Assembly: GCA_037783415.1 (NCBI GenBank)
Contig: JAZGTN010000170.1
Location: 2,399,501-2,463,500 of the forward strand
Reading direction: 5' to 3'
Origin: Leptasterias polaris
Taxonomy: Eukaryota; Echinodermata; Asteroidea; Forcipulatida; Asteriidae
Length of the DNA: 64,000 nt
Shown: piece by piece, positions 45,121 to 55,830 of the stretch
Numbering within the stretch: position 1 is the first letter of the stretch
Layout of the letters: each line of letters begins with the position of its first letter
Notes under the pieces: generated by a model
Database searches by the model: none
What the model saw: only the letters and a program-made list of their open reading frames with translations
Told to the model about the DNA's origin: nothing
Made by a program: the position numbers and the translations under genes

Positions 45121-45229
45121 GTGACACTACTAATCTTGCACAATTGTGACACTACTAATCTTGCACAATTGTGACACTACTAATCTTGCACAATTGTGAC
45201 ACTACTAATCTTGCACAATTGTGACACTA
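45121..45229. repeat. 25-bp tandem repeat, 4.4 copies
   Basis: The unit GTGACACTACTAATCTTGCACAATT (two halves: GTGACACTACTAATC, TTGCACAATT) is repeated exactly at 45121, 45146, 45171 and 45196, with a partial fifth. The identity between units implies recent expansion. It lies 150 bp upstream of the acceptor of the first NMES1-like coding exon. Confidence 0.95.
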
Positions 45230-45387
45230 ATACACACTAAACAGTGCACTCTTCTTGGCCTATATTATAGTGTCTATCCCTATTTCCAGAAAGGCTATAA
45301 TGAAGTAATGTCCACCATACATATAAAGAAAGGCCAATGAAGTATGATGTTCATTTTATTAGTAGAATTTTTTCCACCAGATCAAAG

Positions 45388-45447
45388 ATGGGTCACGGTG
45401 TAGGAGGAAAGGGAATAATAGCAAGACTGGGGAGAGCTAATTTTGAG
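45388..45447 (+). CDS. NMES1: NMES1-like gene, coding exon 1
   Basis: It encodes MGHGVGGKGIIARLGRANFE. The acceptor TTTTTCCACCAG ends at 45380, seven bases before the ATG, so a non-coding exon lies upstream. The ATG context AAAGATGG is favourable (A at -3, G at +4). Donor GTAAGTAT, phase 0. Confidence 0.88.
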
Positions 45448-48400
45448 GTAAGTATCATACCAAAAAAGTCCAGTTGTTATTACTTGTTTTTGTAAGAAAA
45501 ACAAACAAAACAAACAAACAACACAAAACAACAGCAACAATCTAAAGACCATACTCAGCGATGATGGTAGACTTGTGGACAAGTCGTTAAATGTTTGTCG
45601 CGGTGAAAGCGAAACGGCTCTCTCTCACGCGACTATATTCTCGTGATGCTGCTGCTGTTCTCGTACTACTAGGCCTACTGCTGCTCCCGCGAGACTTCTG
45701 CAGTCTCGCTACTACGGGGTATAGTCTTAAGCCTGCAATTTCGCGAGAGCGGTATAGTCACGGCCTTGGCGCTATCACCTCGACGAACATTTAACGACTT
45801 GCCCACCAGTCTACGATGACGGTTAATTGCGTCATTGTATAATTATATGTCCGCGTTCTCGACTCGTTCTCATGACAACCCACACATTTTTGTAAACTTA
45901 ATGAAACCAAAATGTTCTGCTTTTGTCATGTCATTACCAAGACAGAATTATAAAAAACAGGAAACCTTTGTTTTTCAAATATCGAATTATTGATGCAATT
46001 TTATCGTGTATTAGCTATTTTGATTTTCTTCCCACGGAATTATTATAGCCCTAACCCTAATATAAATATTTAAAAAGAGTTTGTAGGGCAGTAAATTAAA
46101 TTTTTATCCACTTCTAAATAATTGAGTTTTACACATTATGCAACAAACGGCGTGCCTGGTGGGGAAAAGTATATCACGTGATAGCAATGTATCACTTGTA
46201 ACTGGAGTAAGAACATTAAAGGAGAAATACATTGGTAAAAAAAACGTACGTTGTTGTTGCTTTCCTCCGATATTGCTTATTATACACCAGTGAAATATTG
46301 GTGACAGTGTTTTTTCTGAAAACAGCTGACCCCAACCTCTTGACTAGTGTGCTCCAGAAGATAATTGGAACACATGAGTCGAAACGTCGACAATAAATCC
46401 AAACCGGCGCCCTTTCATAAGTGATATTAAATTGCATTGTAAAACCGTACGACTTCATCATAAAGTGTATCTCTTTTTTGAAGAGTCTGGAGGTTTATTC
46501 TCACCTAACGACTTGTAACTGTGCTTAGGTATCGTGAAAACAACCAGACACACGAACGTCGATAATAAATCCAAAACCGGTGCTCTGTATAATGTGATCA
46601 ATTAAATGGTAAAACCGTGCGACTTAATCATGTAATAATAATATATCTCTCTTTGAAGAGTCTGGAGGTTTATTCTCACCTTACGACTTGTAACTGTGCT
46701 TAGGTCTCATGAAGACATCTAGACACACGAGTGGAAACGTCGAGAATAAACCCAAAACCAGCTGTCTTCAATAAGGGCGCATTACTAATATTAAAACCGT
46801 ACCTTCTATTTTGTAATGCGTGTCTTTTTTTTTGAAGAGACGATGGCTCATAAAAAAGCCTGTTTGTTTATTCTCACCTTACGACTCAACTGTGCTCTAG
46901 TCTCATGAAGACAACAAAGACGCACGAGTCGAAACGTCGTGAATTAACCCGACCCGGTTATCTTGAATGTTTCACGGTGTACCCATGATATTTAATGACC
47001 GTTCAGATGATATTTTTTTCTATTCCGGATGAGGGAAAAACGTTTGTGATAAAATGGTTATAGACTGTAAGCGATACCTCTTTAAACTGGCATCGTGTGG
47101 CCGGGGATATATATCAAACAAGAATTCAACCCGGCCTAGGCCGACGTGACATAAAACTCTTCAGTGTAAATTGGCTGAGATAAATTAAAACATGCAACGA
47201 GCCAGACAAGCCTTGAAACGCATTGTAACGGTCTGTGTGCTCGTAATTGCTAATGGGAAATTGCTAAATAAACGTATTCCTCATGAAAATAAAACCGTTG
47301 AGTTCTTTGCAGCTCCACCAAAAGCAGCAACATCAATGACAACATGTGACAACATCACATTAACATAACATCACATATTCTGTCACAAGGAAATGCACAT
47401 TTTTATCATAGCTGTTTTATTGAGAAAAACAACTCCTAAACATTCGGGCCTTTTTAGAACCACCCCCCCCCCCCCCCCGAAAAAGGGTTCCCTTTAATTG
47501 TATACGTTTAGTGTGAATGTTTGTCCTCAAATTGTTCTTGTGACGGTTTTTACATGTTTGTATTTTATGTACGAAAATGGTTTGATAAGCAACTCGCGTA
47601 TAGACCATGTTACATTTTTGTTTACAAAAAAGTGACCTTTACGAATGCATTTCCCGACAGGCAAGATACTGAACTGGTCATATGGGAAAATTTACATTTT
47701 GTGTCATAATTTCCACATAAATTCAAAAGTAACAGCTGTACACCTTTTGAGATGTCCCCCCCTTTCATCATATCAAAAGTGCAATCTCCATAAAACATAA
47801 GATTTATGGTGTTCTTCCACTGAGCTGCGTACAAAATTGTGCCTGCAGGAAGTCCATGCTATGCGGCACTTTTGTAAACATGTGATGTCACAGGTCACAT
47901 GGTCTATAGCATATTGTGATTTCCTTAGGGGGGTCTTTGGTAGTTACTCCAACAATTAATGAACATAAAACATTACTTGGTAAAGAGCACTGGAGAGCGG
48001 TTGATATTATAAAACGTTGCTATAACGATCCCCTTTGGAGTAAAGTAGTTTTAGAGAAAGGGGTAATTTTTCGACAAAGAAATTTGAATCTGAGAATGGC
48101 TTCAGGCATTTGCATGAAAGCACACAATTCTATGCAACAAGGGGTTTTTTTTCTTTCGTTTTTTTCTTGCAACTTCGATTACCAATATTAAGCCCCAATT
48201 TTGTACAGGTTTGTTAGTTTATGCATGTGTTGGGATACAACAAGTGAGGATACTGGTCTTTGATAATATTAACAAAAATATACACTGCCTTTAAAAACTT
48301 TCTGTGAAATTGAACCTTGCAAGAAGCTCCCGTAAATAACCAAGACCCCCCCCACAGGGGCCGTGGTGCACTCAGTATCCAATGCTACAATTTAATGACA

Positions 48401-51400
48401 ACTAAATGTGTGATTTATTTCGTCTGGCAGTTGTCTCCTCTCGTACTAATTACTGGCGTTGTCTGCGTCATGGCAACCAGCTTCGGAACATACAGTATCT
48501 TGAAGAAGCCTGATGTAGCGTAAGTGCAAATGATTAAATTGTTTTGATAAATAAAAAGCCATTTCTGGGTAAATTTTACGAGGTATTGGGAATTATGTGC
48601 TGGTAGTCTGGATTGTTTATAATAAAGCAAAATGGGCAATACACATTGCCCAGGCACCTGAAATGATGTGCTTAAAGGGATATCTAGTTGAGATTTGTTC
48701 CAGTAGAATTCTTAGAATGGGAGAGTTTGGAACGCTGATGGCAGCAGAGACTTACCAGGTAAATTTAAATTGTTTACGTAGTTCTGAGCCATGCGCACAT
48801 TACCGAGAACAATGGATTTACCATTGATCTCCATTATACTGAAGATATAACAGTATAATGGAGATCAATGGGATTTACCTGGTAAGTCTGCTGCCACCTA
48901 GGTTTCCAAAGTCCCTCATTGGCACACTTTGTTGGCTTAAACAAAATGGAAGCCAAAGATGGAGAGGGGCGTATATGAAAACCTCTGGCCGTTATCGAAA
49001 CCACGGATTGGTATTTGGCTAAGCTTTAGGAGCCGTCCGCCTGATTGAAGCCCCGTAAGGAAAGCACACGACTTCTAAATAACTGATGGAGCCTAAGCCT
49101 AGGCCAAGCCCAACCCTTGCTTTCGAAAAGGGCCTGTGTTAATATGCAGTGCACGTGTGTGTGATCGTTTTCAGAGCTCGTTATTGATACAGCATTATGA
49201 TTGCGAGTATTTTATCAGTGTGTGTTAAATCTTTTATTTTAACTACCCGTTCCCGTTTTCTTCACACAGAAACTGAATAGGCCTATACTTCAAATTTCAC
49301 CTTTAAAAACATTCATGCATGACCTCAGGTGATTTTTCCTGGCACCCAAAGGAAATACAAATATTAAATGTGTATATATATATATATATTTTTTTTTTAC
49401 AGCATATTCAAGGAATCAAACCCAAGACCGTGGGAAAAAATCGATCCCGAAAAACGACAAAAGGTAAATTACAACACCAAAAATATTCGCATTATTTAAC
49501 AGAAGTCCGGTTTTTGATTTCGATTTATGAAAGATAAAAATTTAAACCAAATTTATATGATGATTATTTAAGTTATCTTGCAAATTATTGGTTGCAATTA
49601 AAAAGTATAATACACCATTGTGTTTCTTTTTGGAAGAGTGTTATCATTCCAATCCTTAGATTTTCAGTAAATATACCAGGATACGATCAGTGAAAATTGC
49701 ATTTGGGGCAGGGGGGGAAATGTGGGCGGTCGCGTTTTCTAAAACACCGAATGGACGGTTGTTCTTCTCTTGCCCTGTTTTTTTCCCCCCACTGCCATTT
49801 ATTATTTGCTTGTTTTGGTTTTTATTCTGAAATCAAAATACAAAATCGAGTGTCAGGAGAAAAATCTGACAAAAATGGGAGTAATTCTGACGGGAATAGG
49901 TCTTACTCTCAGCACAATTGATACAGATGATACAAAAATAGAAATAAAAGCTTTGAGATGAAAAATAAGTTTTACGTTTTCGATCGTTAAAAAATCATGA
50001 AGACCTCTGCCTATTACCACGAGAGCCATTATCAGATGCGCGTAAACTCAAAACTCAAGATAGGCGTCAATATACACGCATGGTCTGTTTTTTCTAATTT
50101 GGTACATAGACGCAGGTATAACATTGAAGGGGCTTTTGTAAAAGCGTGGATTGATAAAAATAGATTCGTTCACAATCATTGTAAACAAAACTGGCTCGCC
50201 AAGCTCCGATTCTTTTCTCGACTGGCGTGGGTGTTTAGATTGATGATTTGATCTTTGTACCCAAGGCAGATTCTATTTAGACATTTTATGATTGATGTCA
50301 TCTCACATGGTGGGATAACGACATTCAAAGCTTCTTTGGTTTTCAAGGGCATCGCGGAATTCCTCCATTTTCTCAAGAACTCGAAACATTTCATTTATGA
50401 GATTGTTCGACGAAACGACGGCAAAAAGAGACGGCTTCCAAGTGAAGCAATGGCCGGAAGGACAGGCACAGGTGACGGCGAGGTCACGCATGCTGCAAAG
50501 AGACGATCCAAGCTCTGAGCCTCGTTGGTTTATGATGTGAAAAGAATCCCTTAGTATTAACCTATAAATTAAAAATCTGCATGGAAAATACGTCTGCAAG
50601 GGCAGTTTTGAAACGCAGATGCTGCAATATTTTATTAAAGGCGTCATGCATGATTTGTAAAGATCAGAAAAACGAGCGATGTAAACAAATTCATGATGCC
50701 TATTTGTATGTACTTGATGCAAGCATGCGTTCCAATTGAACCGGTAGGCATACTCGCTCAAATATAGGTCTTCTGTACAAAAGAAGGGGGGATTTAACTT
50801 TAGCTACGTGTAAATCGAAATCAAATTTAAACCCATTATGGCTGTTTGTTCACGACGTAATCGAAATGTATAAATTGTCATCGTACTGTACCCTATTTGG
50901 TACAATTAATGTCATGTTTTACAAAAGTTTATAAGAAAACATATTTGAAGAAAAAATTAATTATCCTTTTTAATCTTCCTTTTAAGGCGATGGAGCCTCC
51001 ATGCCGAAAATACATCGCTCCGTCAGTGTCAATTGAAATAGTCACAAAACGACTTCATGCACCATTAGTCATTATTTATATATCTTTAAATCGGCATTTA
51101 AAAATATGCCAACTCATCAACCATTTTATTACCAACAACAAACATTCACTCCAACATTGCCCTTTGTTGTGTATAATAACGACAGACCACGTGACGGGTT
51201 GCGCAGCAACACCTAAAATGCAGAAACCACTGAAACGTATCTTTCGACTCGACGAGTACTCGACACCCACAATACTCCACCTTTCCACCTCCACTTCATG
51301 ACAATAATTTAGTTATGTTAATGATTGATAATCGTCTAGTTCAACCCAACGCTTTCAATTCATGTAAACCAATTCAAAGGTTTGACATTTTACGGTGCAC

Positions 51401-51882
51401 CTGCGGAGACTTTATGCATACCGCGCTTCGGACCTAAAATGTAGCGTTTATCTCAAATGGCAATAGACGTGTAGAGAATGTGAGGTTTCTCTGAATTTCC
51501 ATAGAAACGCCAGTTTATAGTGAATGCGTTTTGAATAGTATGAGAATACAGTTTTTCCCACGACGGCAACATTTAAGGGCATGAATGGTTATATTATATA
51601 ATGGTCGGGGGGAAAAAGGGTCATTAACGTTTTTTAATATGCATGGATCGAAGCTCACAGTATTTGTAAATAGGCCTATATATAAATATGCGAACCTTCA
51701 AGTCTTATTATAAAAGCTTAAAAATATGACTAAATTATGACTTCCTTATGACCATGACAATAAACATATTCTGATTTAAGTTTCTTGTTTTGTGTTTCCT
51801 ATAGCTCTTAACCCTGCACCAGGAATACAAAGTCAATCCAGCCATTGAAAAGCTGAAGAGGGAGATCGGATCTGTAAAGTAG
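45388..51882 (+). CDS. NMES1: NMES1/C15orf48-like small mitochondrial protein, 4 coding exons
   Basis: The exons 45388-45447, 48431-48519, 49403-49463 and 51805-51882 join in phase and encode 95 residues. The N-terminal 23 residues are Gly/basic with no acidic residue before E20. Residues 24-44 (LVLITGVVCVMATSFGTYSI) are one membrane helix. NPRPWEKIDPEKRQK (56-70) then LLTLHQEYK matches the NPEPW..DP..QKL segment of NMES1 (C15orf48, COXFA4L3) and of NDUFA4/COXFA4, which sit in the mitochondrial inner membrane with cytochrome c oxidase. The residue after the helix and the QKLLTL segment favour NMES1 over NDUFA4. In mammals NMES1 replaces NDUFA4 in complex IV during inflammation; a similar role here is inference. 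The length is slightly above the vertebrate 83. All donors are GTAAGT or GTAAAT and all acceptors end in YAG. Confidence 0.9.
45561..45822. mobile_element. Palindromic MITE in intron 1 of the NMES1-like gene
   Basis: GTAGACTTGTGGACAAGTCG..TAAATGTTTGTCG and CGACGAACATTTA..CGACTTGCCCACCAGTCTAC form arms of about 38 bp. Inside, CGCGAGACTTCTGCAGTCTCGC is a further palindrome resembling the termini of the element at 33929. Confidence 0.85.
46216..46970 (+). mobile_element. Tandem ~175-bp array with hammerhead-like cores (retrozyme-like)
   Basis: There are four diverged units. Landmark CGAAACGTCG-AATAAAYCC occurs near 46380, 46555 (part deleted), 46732 and 46929, so the spacing is about 175, 177 and 197 bp. 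Other shared text: GAAGAGTCTGGAGGTTTATTCTCACC and CGACTTGTAACTGTGCTTAGG. Each unit has a CTCATGAAGAC-like stretch about 25 nt before GAGTCGAAACGTC, the order of the two conserved cores of a hammerhead ribozyme (CTGATGA, then GAAAC) before GTC. The first core has CTCATGA in the best units. Tandem repeats of this size with hammerheads are known as metazoan retrozymes, non-autonomous relatives of Penelope-like elements. This copy looks decayed. Confidence 0.5.
47462..47478. repeat. C-run
   Basis: Seventeen-base C homopolymer, possibly from a G-tract element; prone to length error. Confidence 0.85.
47599..47908. mobile_element. MITE family E, near-complete
   Basis: The ends TATAGACCATGTTACATTTT and GTCACATGGTCTATA are inverted repeats around about 310 bp. 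The interior (CCCGACAGGCAAGATACTGA, GTGCCTGCAGGAAGTCCATG) matches 61875-62208. Confidence 0.85.
47930..48297. mobile_element. MITE family A (inverted copy)
   Basis: GTCTTTGGTAGTTACTCC at the left and ATATACACTGCCTTTAA at the right, with AGCACACAATTCTATGCAACAA and TTCTTGCAACTTCGATTACC inside. It ends 134 bp before NMES1-like coding exon 2. Confidence 0.8.
48431..48519 (+). CDS. NMES1: NMES1-like gene, coding exon 2 (membrane helix)
   Basis: It encodes residues 21-49 plus two bases of Ala50: LSPLVLITGVVCVMATSFGT then YSILKKPDV. Acceptor TCGTCTGGCAG, donor GTAAGTGC, phase 2. Confidence 0.92.
48720..48916. mobile_element. Palindromic MITE with perfect 21-bp inner hairpin
   Basis: Outer arms GCAGCAGAGACTTACCAGGT (left) and ACCTGGTAAGTCTGCTGC (right). 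The inner arms CCATTGATCTCCATTATACT+G and the exact complement at 48851-48871 flank a 9-nt loop. It lies in the NMES1-like intron between coding exons 2 and 3. Confidence 0.85.
49372..49400. repeat. (TA)n then T-run before acceptor
   Basis: A TATATATATA tract merges into a T10 run that serves as the polypyrimidine tract of coding exon 3. Confidence 0.85.
49403..49463 (+). CDS. NMES1: NMES1-like gene, coding exon 3 (NPRPW motif)
   Basis: It encodes IFKESNPRPWEKIDPEKRQK after the split Ala50. This is the most conserved part of the NDUFA4/NMES1 family. Acceptor TTTTTTACAG, donor GTAAATTA, phase 0. Confidence 0.92.
49464..51804. other. Intron 3 of the NMES1-like gene
   Basis: No further family exon was seen. 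The stretch 50303-50761 carries the longest unexplained open frame on the minus strand; see the separate entry. TE termini were not recognised. Confidence 0.4.
50303..50761 (-). other. Unassigned 152-residue open frame
   Basis: The C-terminal 65 residues (from MRDLAVTCACPSGHCF to ENQRSFECRYPTM) have coding-like, CpG-containing codons and follow an acceptor-like TCTCTTTGCAG at about 50490. They include a helical EMFRVLEKMEEFRDALENQ. The opposite strand is also open. No family was recognised. It could be a nested gene's last exon or a transposon scrap. Confidence 0.25.
51805..51882 (+). CDS. NMES1: NMES1-like gene, coding exon 4 and stop
   Basis: It encodes LLTLHQEYKVNPAIEKLKRE then IGSVK and TAG (51880-51882). 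Acceptor GTGTTTCCTATAG. QKLLTL continues the family motif across the intron. Confidence 0.92.
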   Translation, partial: LLTLHQEYKVNPAIEKLKREIGSVK

Positions 51883-53640
51883 GCGAGAAATACAACCGCA
51901 TCTGAAATAAAGGCCGCCATATTCTTTCATTATGCTATTGCACACATGACATTTAAAACCATAAGAAGTTTTTTGTTTATGGACAGTCTTCGGTTGTGGC
52001 TGTTGTCATTTGTCTGTACATTTGTCAGGACAAAGGTTTGAACAAAGGAGGATCCACGGTCATTACAAACTAGGGTGGGCTTACGGAAAGGCACACCGGA
52101 ACAATGAACCCCAAAAGTTTTTCTTTGTTCAACTTAGACCCCACTGAGGAATTCTTAAGAAAATGGAATAACAGAACAATAATAGCAGGACCCCACAAAC
52201 CCGATCCGTAAGGTTGTGTGCGAGCGTATCTACCCGTTGAAACAGAGGACTTTAACAAAAGGGATCCGGATGTTTGACAGAGCGAGGACGTCCTCACTTC
52301 TTTTTTGTGTACAAAACCAATGGGGCGTCGTAAAAAAAAAACATGGGAGAACAAAGAGAAGTCCTCGATTAGCGGGATTCACATGGGTGTGTGTGTGTGT
52401 GTGTGTGTAACCGTATGTATTATAACCAGATTTATACCATAGCCCCTATATGCAGTGAAACACAATACTAAAAATGACATGCAGTCATGCGTAATTTATC
52501 GTCCGATACAATATCTGGAGATGTATACGGGTTGGTACATCAGTGCAATAAAACGTGCACTCGGTCAACTTTTATGTTTAATCGTATGAAAACCAAATTA
52601 CAATGTTAATCATACAGTGATCATTTACTAATATCGCGTATAGTGAGAAATAGTTATATAATTTATTGTTACGACTGTATATCCTGAAATGGATAAAACT
52701 TTGCACTTTTGATTCGTCTTTGAGTTAAAACAATTATAGTATGTAAATCACCGTATATGTAGATATTACGCAGTGCCTGTTTCCACGTGACGTCAAGTGG
52801 CAAAATGCCAAGAATAAAATGCAACTGGTGCTATCGTTTATAATGTCAGGTACAAATGCAATGAAATAACGTAACTGATAGAATGTATACACGTTCACAT
52901 GAAAATTGACGCATGCGTGTCACCATGTTTTTCGTTGTATTAAAAATGACAAATAAATCAAACTGAAAAGTGAATTTTTGCTGTTGAGTAAAACCCCAAC
53001 TGGTCTACACTTAACATTTCCCTAGTTTGTTGAGTAGTGGCATACATTGGTTCAAATTCAAAAGATGTTTGACCGATAACAGAGAAGCAAAAGAATTTAC
53101 TTTTTATCAAGACCATCGAGTACCTATTTTGATAAATTTTCTTAATTTTCTTTCTAAACGTTTCCGGTGAACGACTGTGGGATTATCCCTTTAATGAGGT
53201 AAAGGAGAACAGCAGAACCACAATGCCACCATCCTATATCGGATTTCCTGCATAGGTAATGGCAATTATATACATGTAGGTTATGATTCTCCCATCGTGA
53301 AAAGGGGCCAAGCTATTTTCCTCCGAGCCTCGTTCTGGTGACACTGTTTGTAAGTGGAAGATGACTTCACTGTGAAAAGGTTTTAGAAAAACAAGTCAGT
53401 TTTCCTGCAAAATATCCATATTGATTTATAACAGGTGTTGAGTGTATTTTTGTTTGTGACTATTGCTGTGAAAAAAATACCACTGTTTAATGATAAGCTA
53501 TTATCAGTATAAAATGTCGATTTAAAGCAGATCTATGTATTGTTGTGTCCTAAATAATTTATTTACGGTAAACAAAATGTACATTGTTTTTGAATCGTGT
53601 ATAACACAAATATATACTTGGAAATAAAATATAACTTAGT
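51883..53640 (+). other. 3' UTR and downstream flank of the NMES1-like gene
   Basis: AATAAA occurs at 51906-51911, only 24 nt after the stop; other AATAAA-type signals lie near 52548, 52953 and 53622. Which is used cannot be told. A (TG)n microsatellite lies at 52386-52408. I looked for the vertebrate miR-147 seed sequence that resides in the C15orf48 3' UTR and did not see it. Confidence 0.45.
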
Positions 53641-53799
53641 TATGGATGAAAAATTTACAAAATTGTTTTGTTTAATTTGTTAACTTGCATTCAAATGGTA
53701 CACCCGTCAGGGGCCAATGGTTAGCGCAAATTATTATTGACTCGGAAATAGATTGCAAGTATTGTGTTAAATTTGCATCGGGGATAAAGAATGTTACTA

Positions 53800-54020
53800 G
53801 TGTTTTTTACCCATACACCGATAAGATGTGTGTAAAAGCACTGTTTTAGGCAAATACTCTGTACTTTTCCAAGGCCTGTGAGAAACAAGTCCATAGGCAC
53901 ACTACTCGGGTGAGATTCAGACCCACGACTCCCACGACCTTTGCCATTCTAGGTCTTTTCACTTTAGACCACCAAGATTGCCTGGTGGCTAGAGACAGTT
54001 CGAATCTAGCAGCGGGTACC
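53800..54020 (-). mobile_element. tRNA-derived SINE, minus strand, decayed
   Basis: The minus strand reads CTAGAATGGCAAAGGTCGTGG..GGGTCTGAATCTCACCCGAG, a tRNA-like head with a B-box changed at two positions, then CCTATGGACTTGTTTCTCACAGG. The far end near 53820 has ACATCTTATCGGTGTATGGG. Confidence 0.7.
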
Positions 54021-55030
54021 GCAACACTTTAATATATGTTAAAGATTGCATGTATCTATCGCAATTCATTTTTTATTGTTACGACAGGTATATAGGCCTA
54101 CCGCGCCATAATTTGTTGTTGTTGCATATATTACAAGCAACATGAACATCTTTCTGACATTGTGCCTCGAAAACGTCAGATACAGTGAAGTGCAGATCAG
54201 AAACGCCAACGGGCTCAACGAAGCTTAGTGAGCTTCTTTTATGATATGAAAGCTTAATACTACGTCTACAGGAAAGCGGCATCTTTCAGCCTGGGGCTTA
54301 TGGCTGCGAGTGTATATTGTCAGTGTTTGTAATCTAGCTAATGGGTTTTTTATATCGGGCTGGAATTGCTGCCTGATGGGAGAGTGGGTTATCATCGTGA
54401 AGTATGAGAGAAACTTGGGTCTAATGGACCAATAATTTGACATTCACGAGACGCCGATAATGCCTCTACTCTCGTATTATGAGTGTGTTGATGCCTAGAT
54501 GAAATCCTGTTCTTGGGCGACTACAACCACTCAGCCTATCATTTGGTTGTTTGAATGCTACAGTATCGATCCGCGGTTTTTAAGATCTACATTTCAAACT
54601 TGTCGTTGGGAGAAAGTTAAACGGGTACTTGAGCAATTGTTGTGTTTACGGGAATGCTATTTAAATTTGTTTATTATTGTGTTTGTAAACATCAAGGTTT
54701 GAACATCGAGGTTTTGAAAAACTAGAAAACACTTCTGCAGTTGACGGCGTGCGGCAAAATGACAATACTTCGACGTCATTTGTTATCTGCATTAAAGCGG
54801 CCATACAAAACGGAGCTCCCACATAAAGACGTAACATGAGTGATGACGTAACGGGGCTTTTCACGAATCTATGTGAAAAGCACCGGAGAAGCGGCGTACT
54901 AAAGGGGGACACACACAAATTGATGTCAGTGCCCCCTGGGTACCCCCCCCCCCCCATTTGAAATCTGAACCTTTGAGACTATAATAATTACCAGAATATA
55001 AAATGTTAAGTTTTATAAACTTTTATGGAG
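54021..55030. other. Intergenic, C-run and short frames only
   Basis: A C13-type run at 54946-54957 follows TCAGTGCCCCCTGG, resembling one end of a family G element. Nothing else was recognised. Confidence 0.4.
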
Positions 55031-55491
55031 CACTGGTGGCGTATAACTCAATGTTTCAAACTATTTTTCTATTTAGTGTGTAATAAATAAATTCTGGTGC
55101 CAGTCCTCAAATACATAAATCCCCGTAAAAAAGACTCCGGTCTCGCAATCCTTTGTTAACAGTTATGATTTATTTCTACACATTCAAACAGTAACTGCAT
55201 GGTTCTAGATGTGCGAAAAAGAAGAGAGAAAACATGAAAACACAAATCTGAAAAAGAGTATATAAACATCATTTTGCAAATTGACCATATTCCCTTTGAG
55301 GGGCTGTTGAGGGGCTGTTTGGAACCCGCCATTGCGTAGATTAAGATCCAGATTAAGATTAAGATTGCGTAGATTAAGATTAAGATCCAGTTTTTAAAAA
55401 GTGCAAAGGAATCTAAAGTTGATTTGCCAGCAGTGCCCCCTAGAAAAAATGGTGCCCCCCCCCCTAAAAATTTACCTTAGTTACGCCGCTG
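55031..55491. mobile_element. G-tract MITE (family G), copy 4
   Basis: It begins CACTGGTGGCGTATAAC and ends GCCCCCCCCCCTAAAAATTTACC..TTACGCCGCTG. An internal GATTAAGATTAAGATCCAG simple repeat lies at 55338-55390. Confidence 0.65.
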
Positions 55492-55635
55492 AGGAGAAGG
55501 GTATTAAATGATTGTTTTGTTCACAATTAAAAATCTGTTTAATCTCATGTGAACTCAATTTCCATATTGATTGAAAACATTTTAAATGAACTTCAGCAAA
55601 GATCGCTTGTTGCCGTTTTCGTTCCAGTAAGTATT

Positions 55636-55830
55636 TAACAGGGTGGACGTGGAGGCGCTGTCCATGACGTTTATCATGGTAGGGCCGAGTTCGAATCCCG
55701 ACTCGGGCCTATACCTGGTATGGAATTGGCTTCAACAGGGTACGCAAGGGTTTCGCCACTCTGCACCATGGGGCGATTTCTTTCGCATTTTATACATAAT
55801 TTGTAATTTCGTCATTTTCTGGGCCTAAAG
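55636..55830 (+). mobile_element. tRNA-derived SINE
   Basis: GTGGACGTGGAGGCGCTG (A-box-like) and GAGTTCGAATCCCGACTC (B-box) are spaced as in a tRNA head. The body GGTATGGAATTGGCTTCAACA follows. It does not fold as a complete functional tRNA. Confidence 0.75.

Noticed and set aside
45121..45229. CRISPR-like repeat array
   Set aside because: Units are directly contiguous with no spacers and the genome is eukaryotic.
54750..54780. Fragmentary likeness to miR-147 (CTTCTGCAG, GTGCGGCAAAATG)
   Set aside because: The pieces are in the wrong order, no hairpin, and downstream of the likely gene end.
55636..55720. Possible tRNA gene
   Set aside because: A- and B-box-like sequences are present but no complete cloverleaf; better explained as a SINE head.
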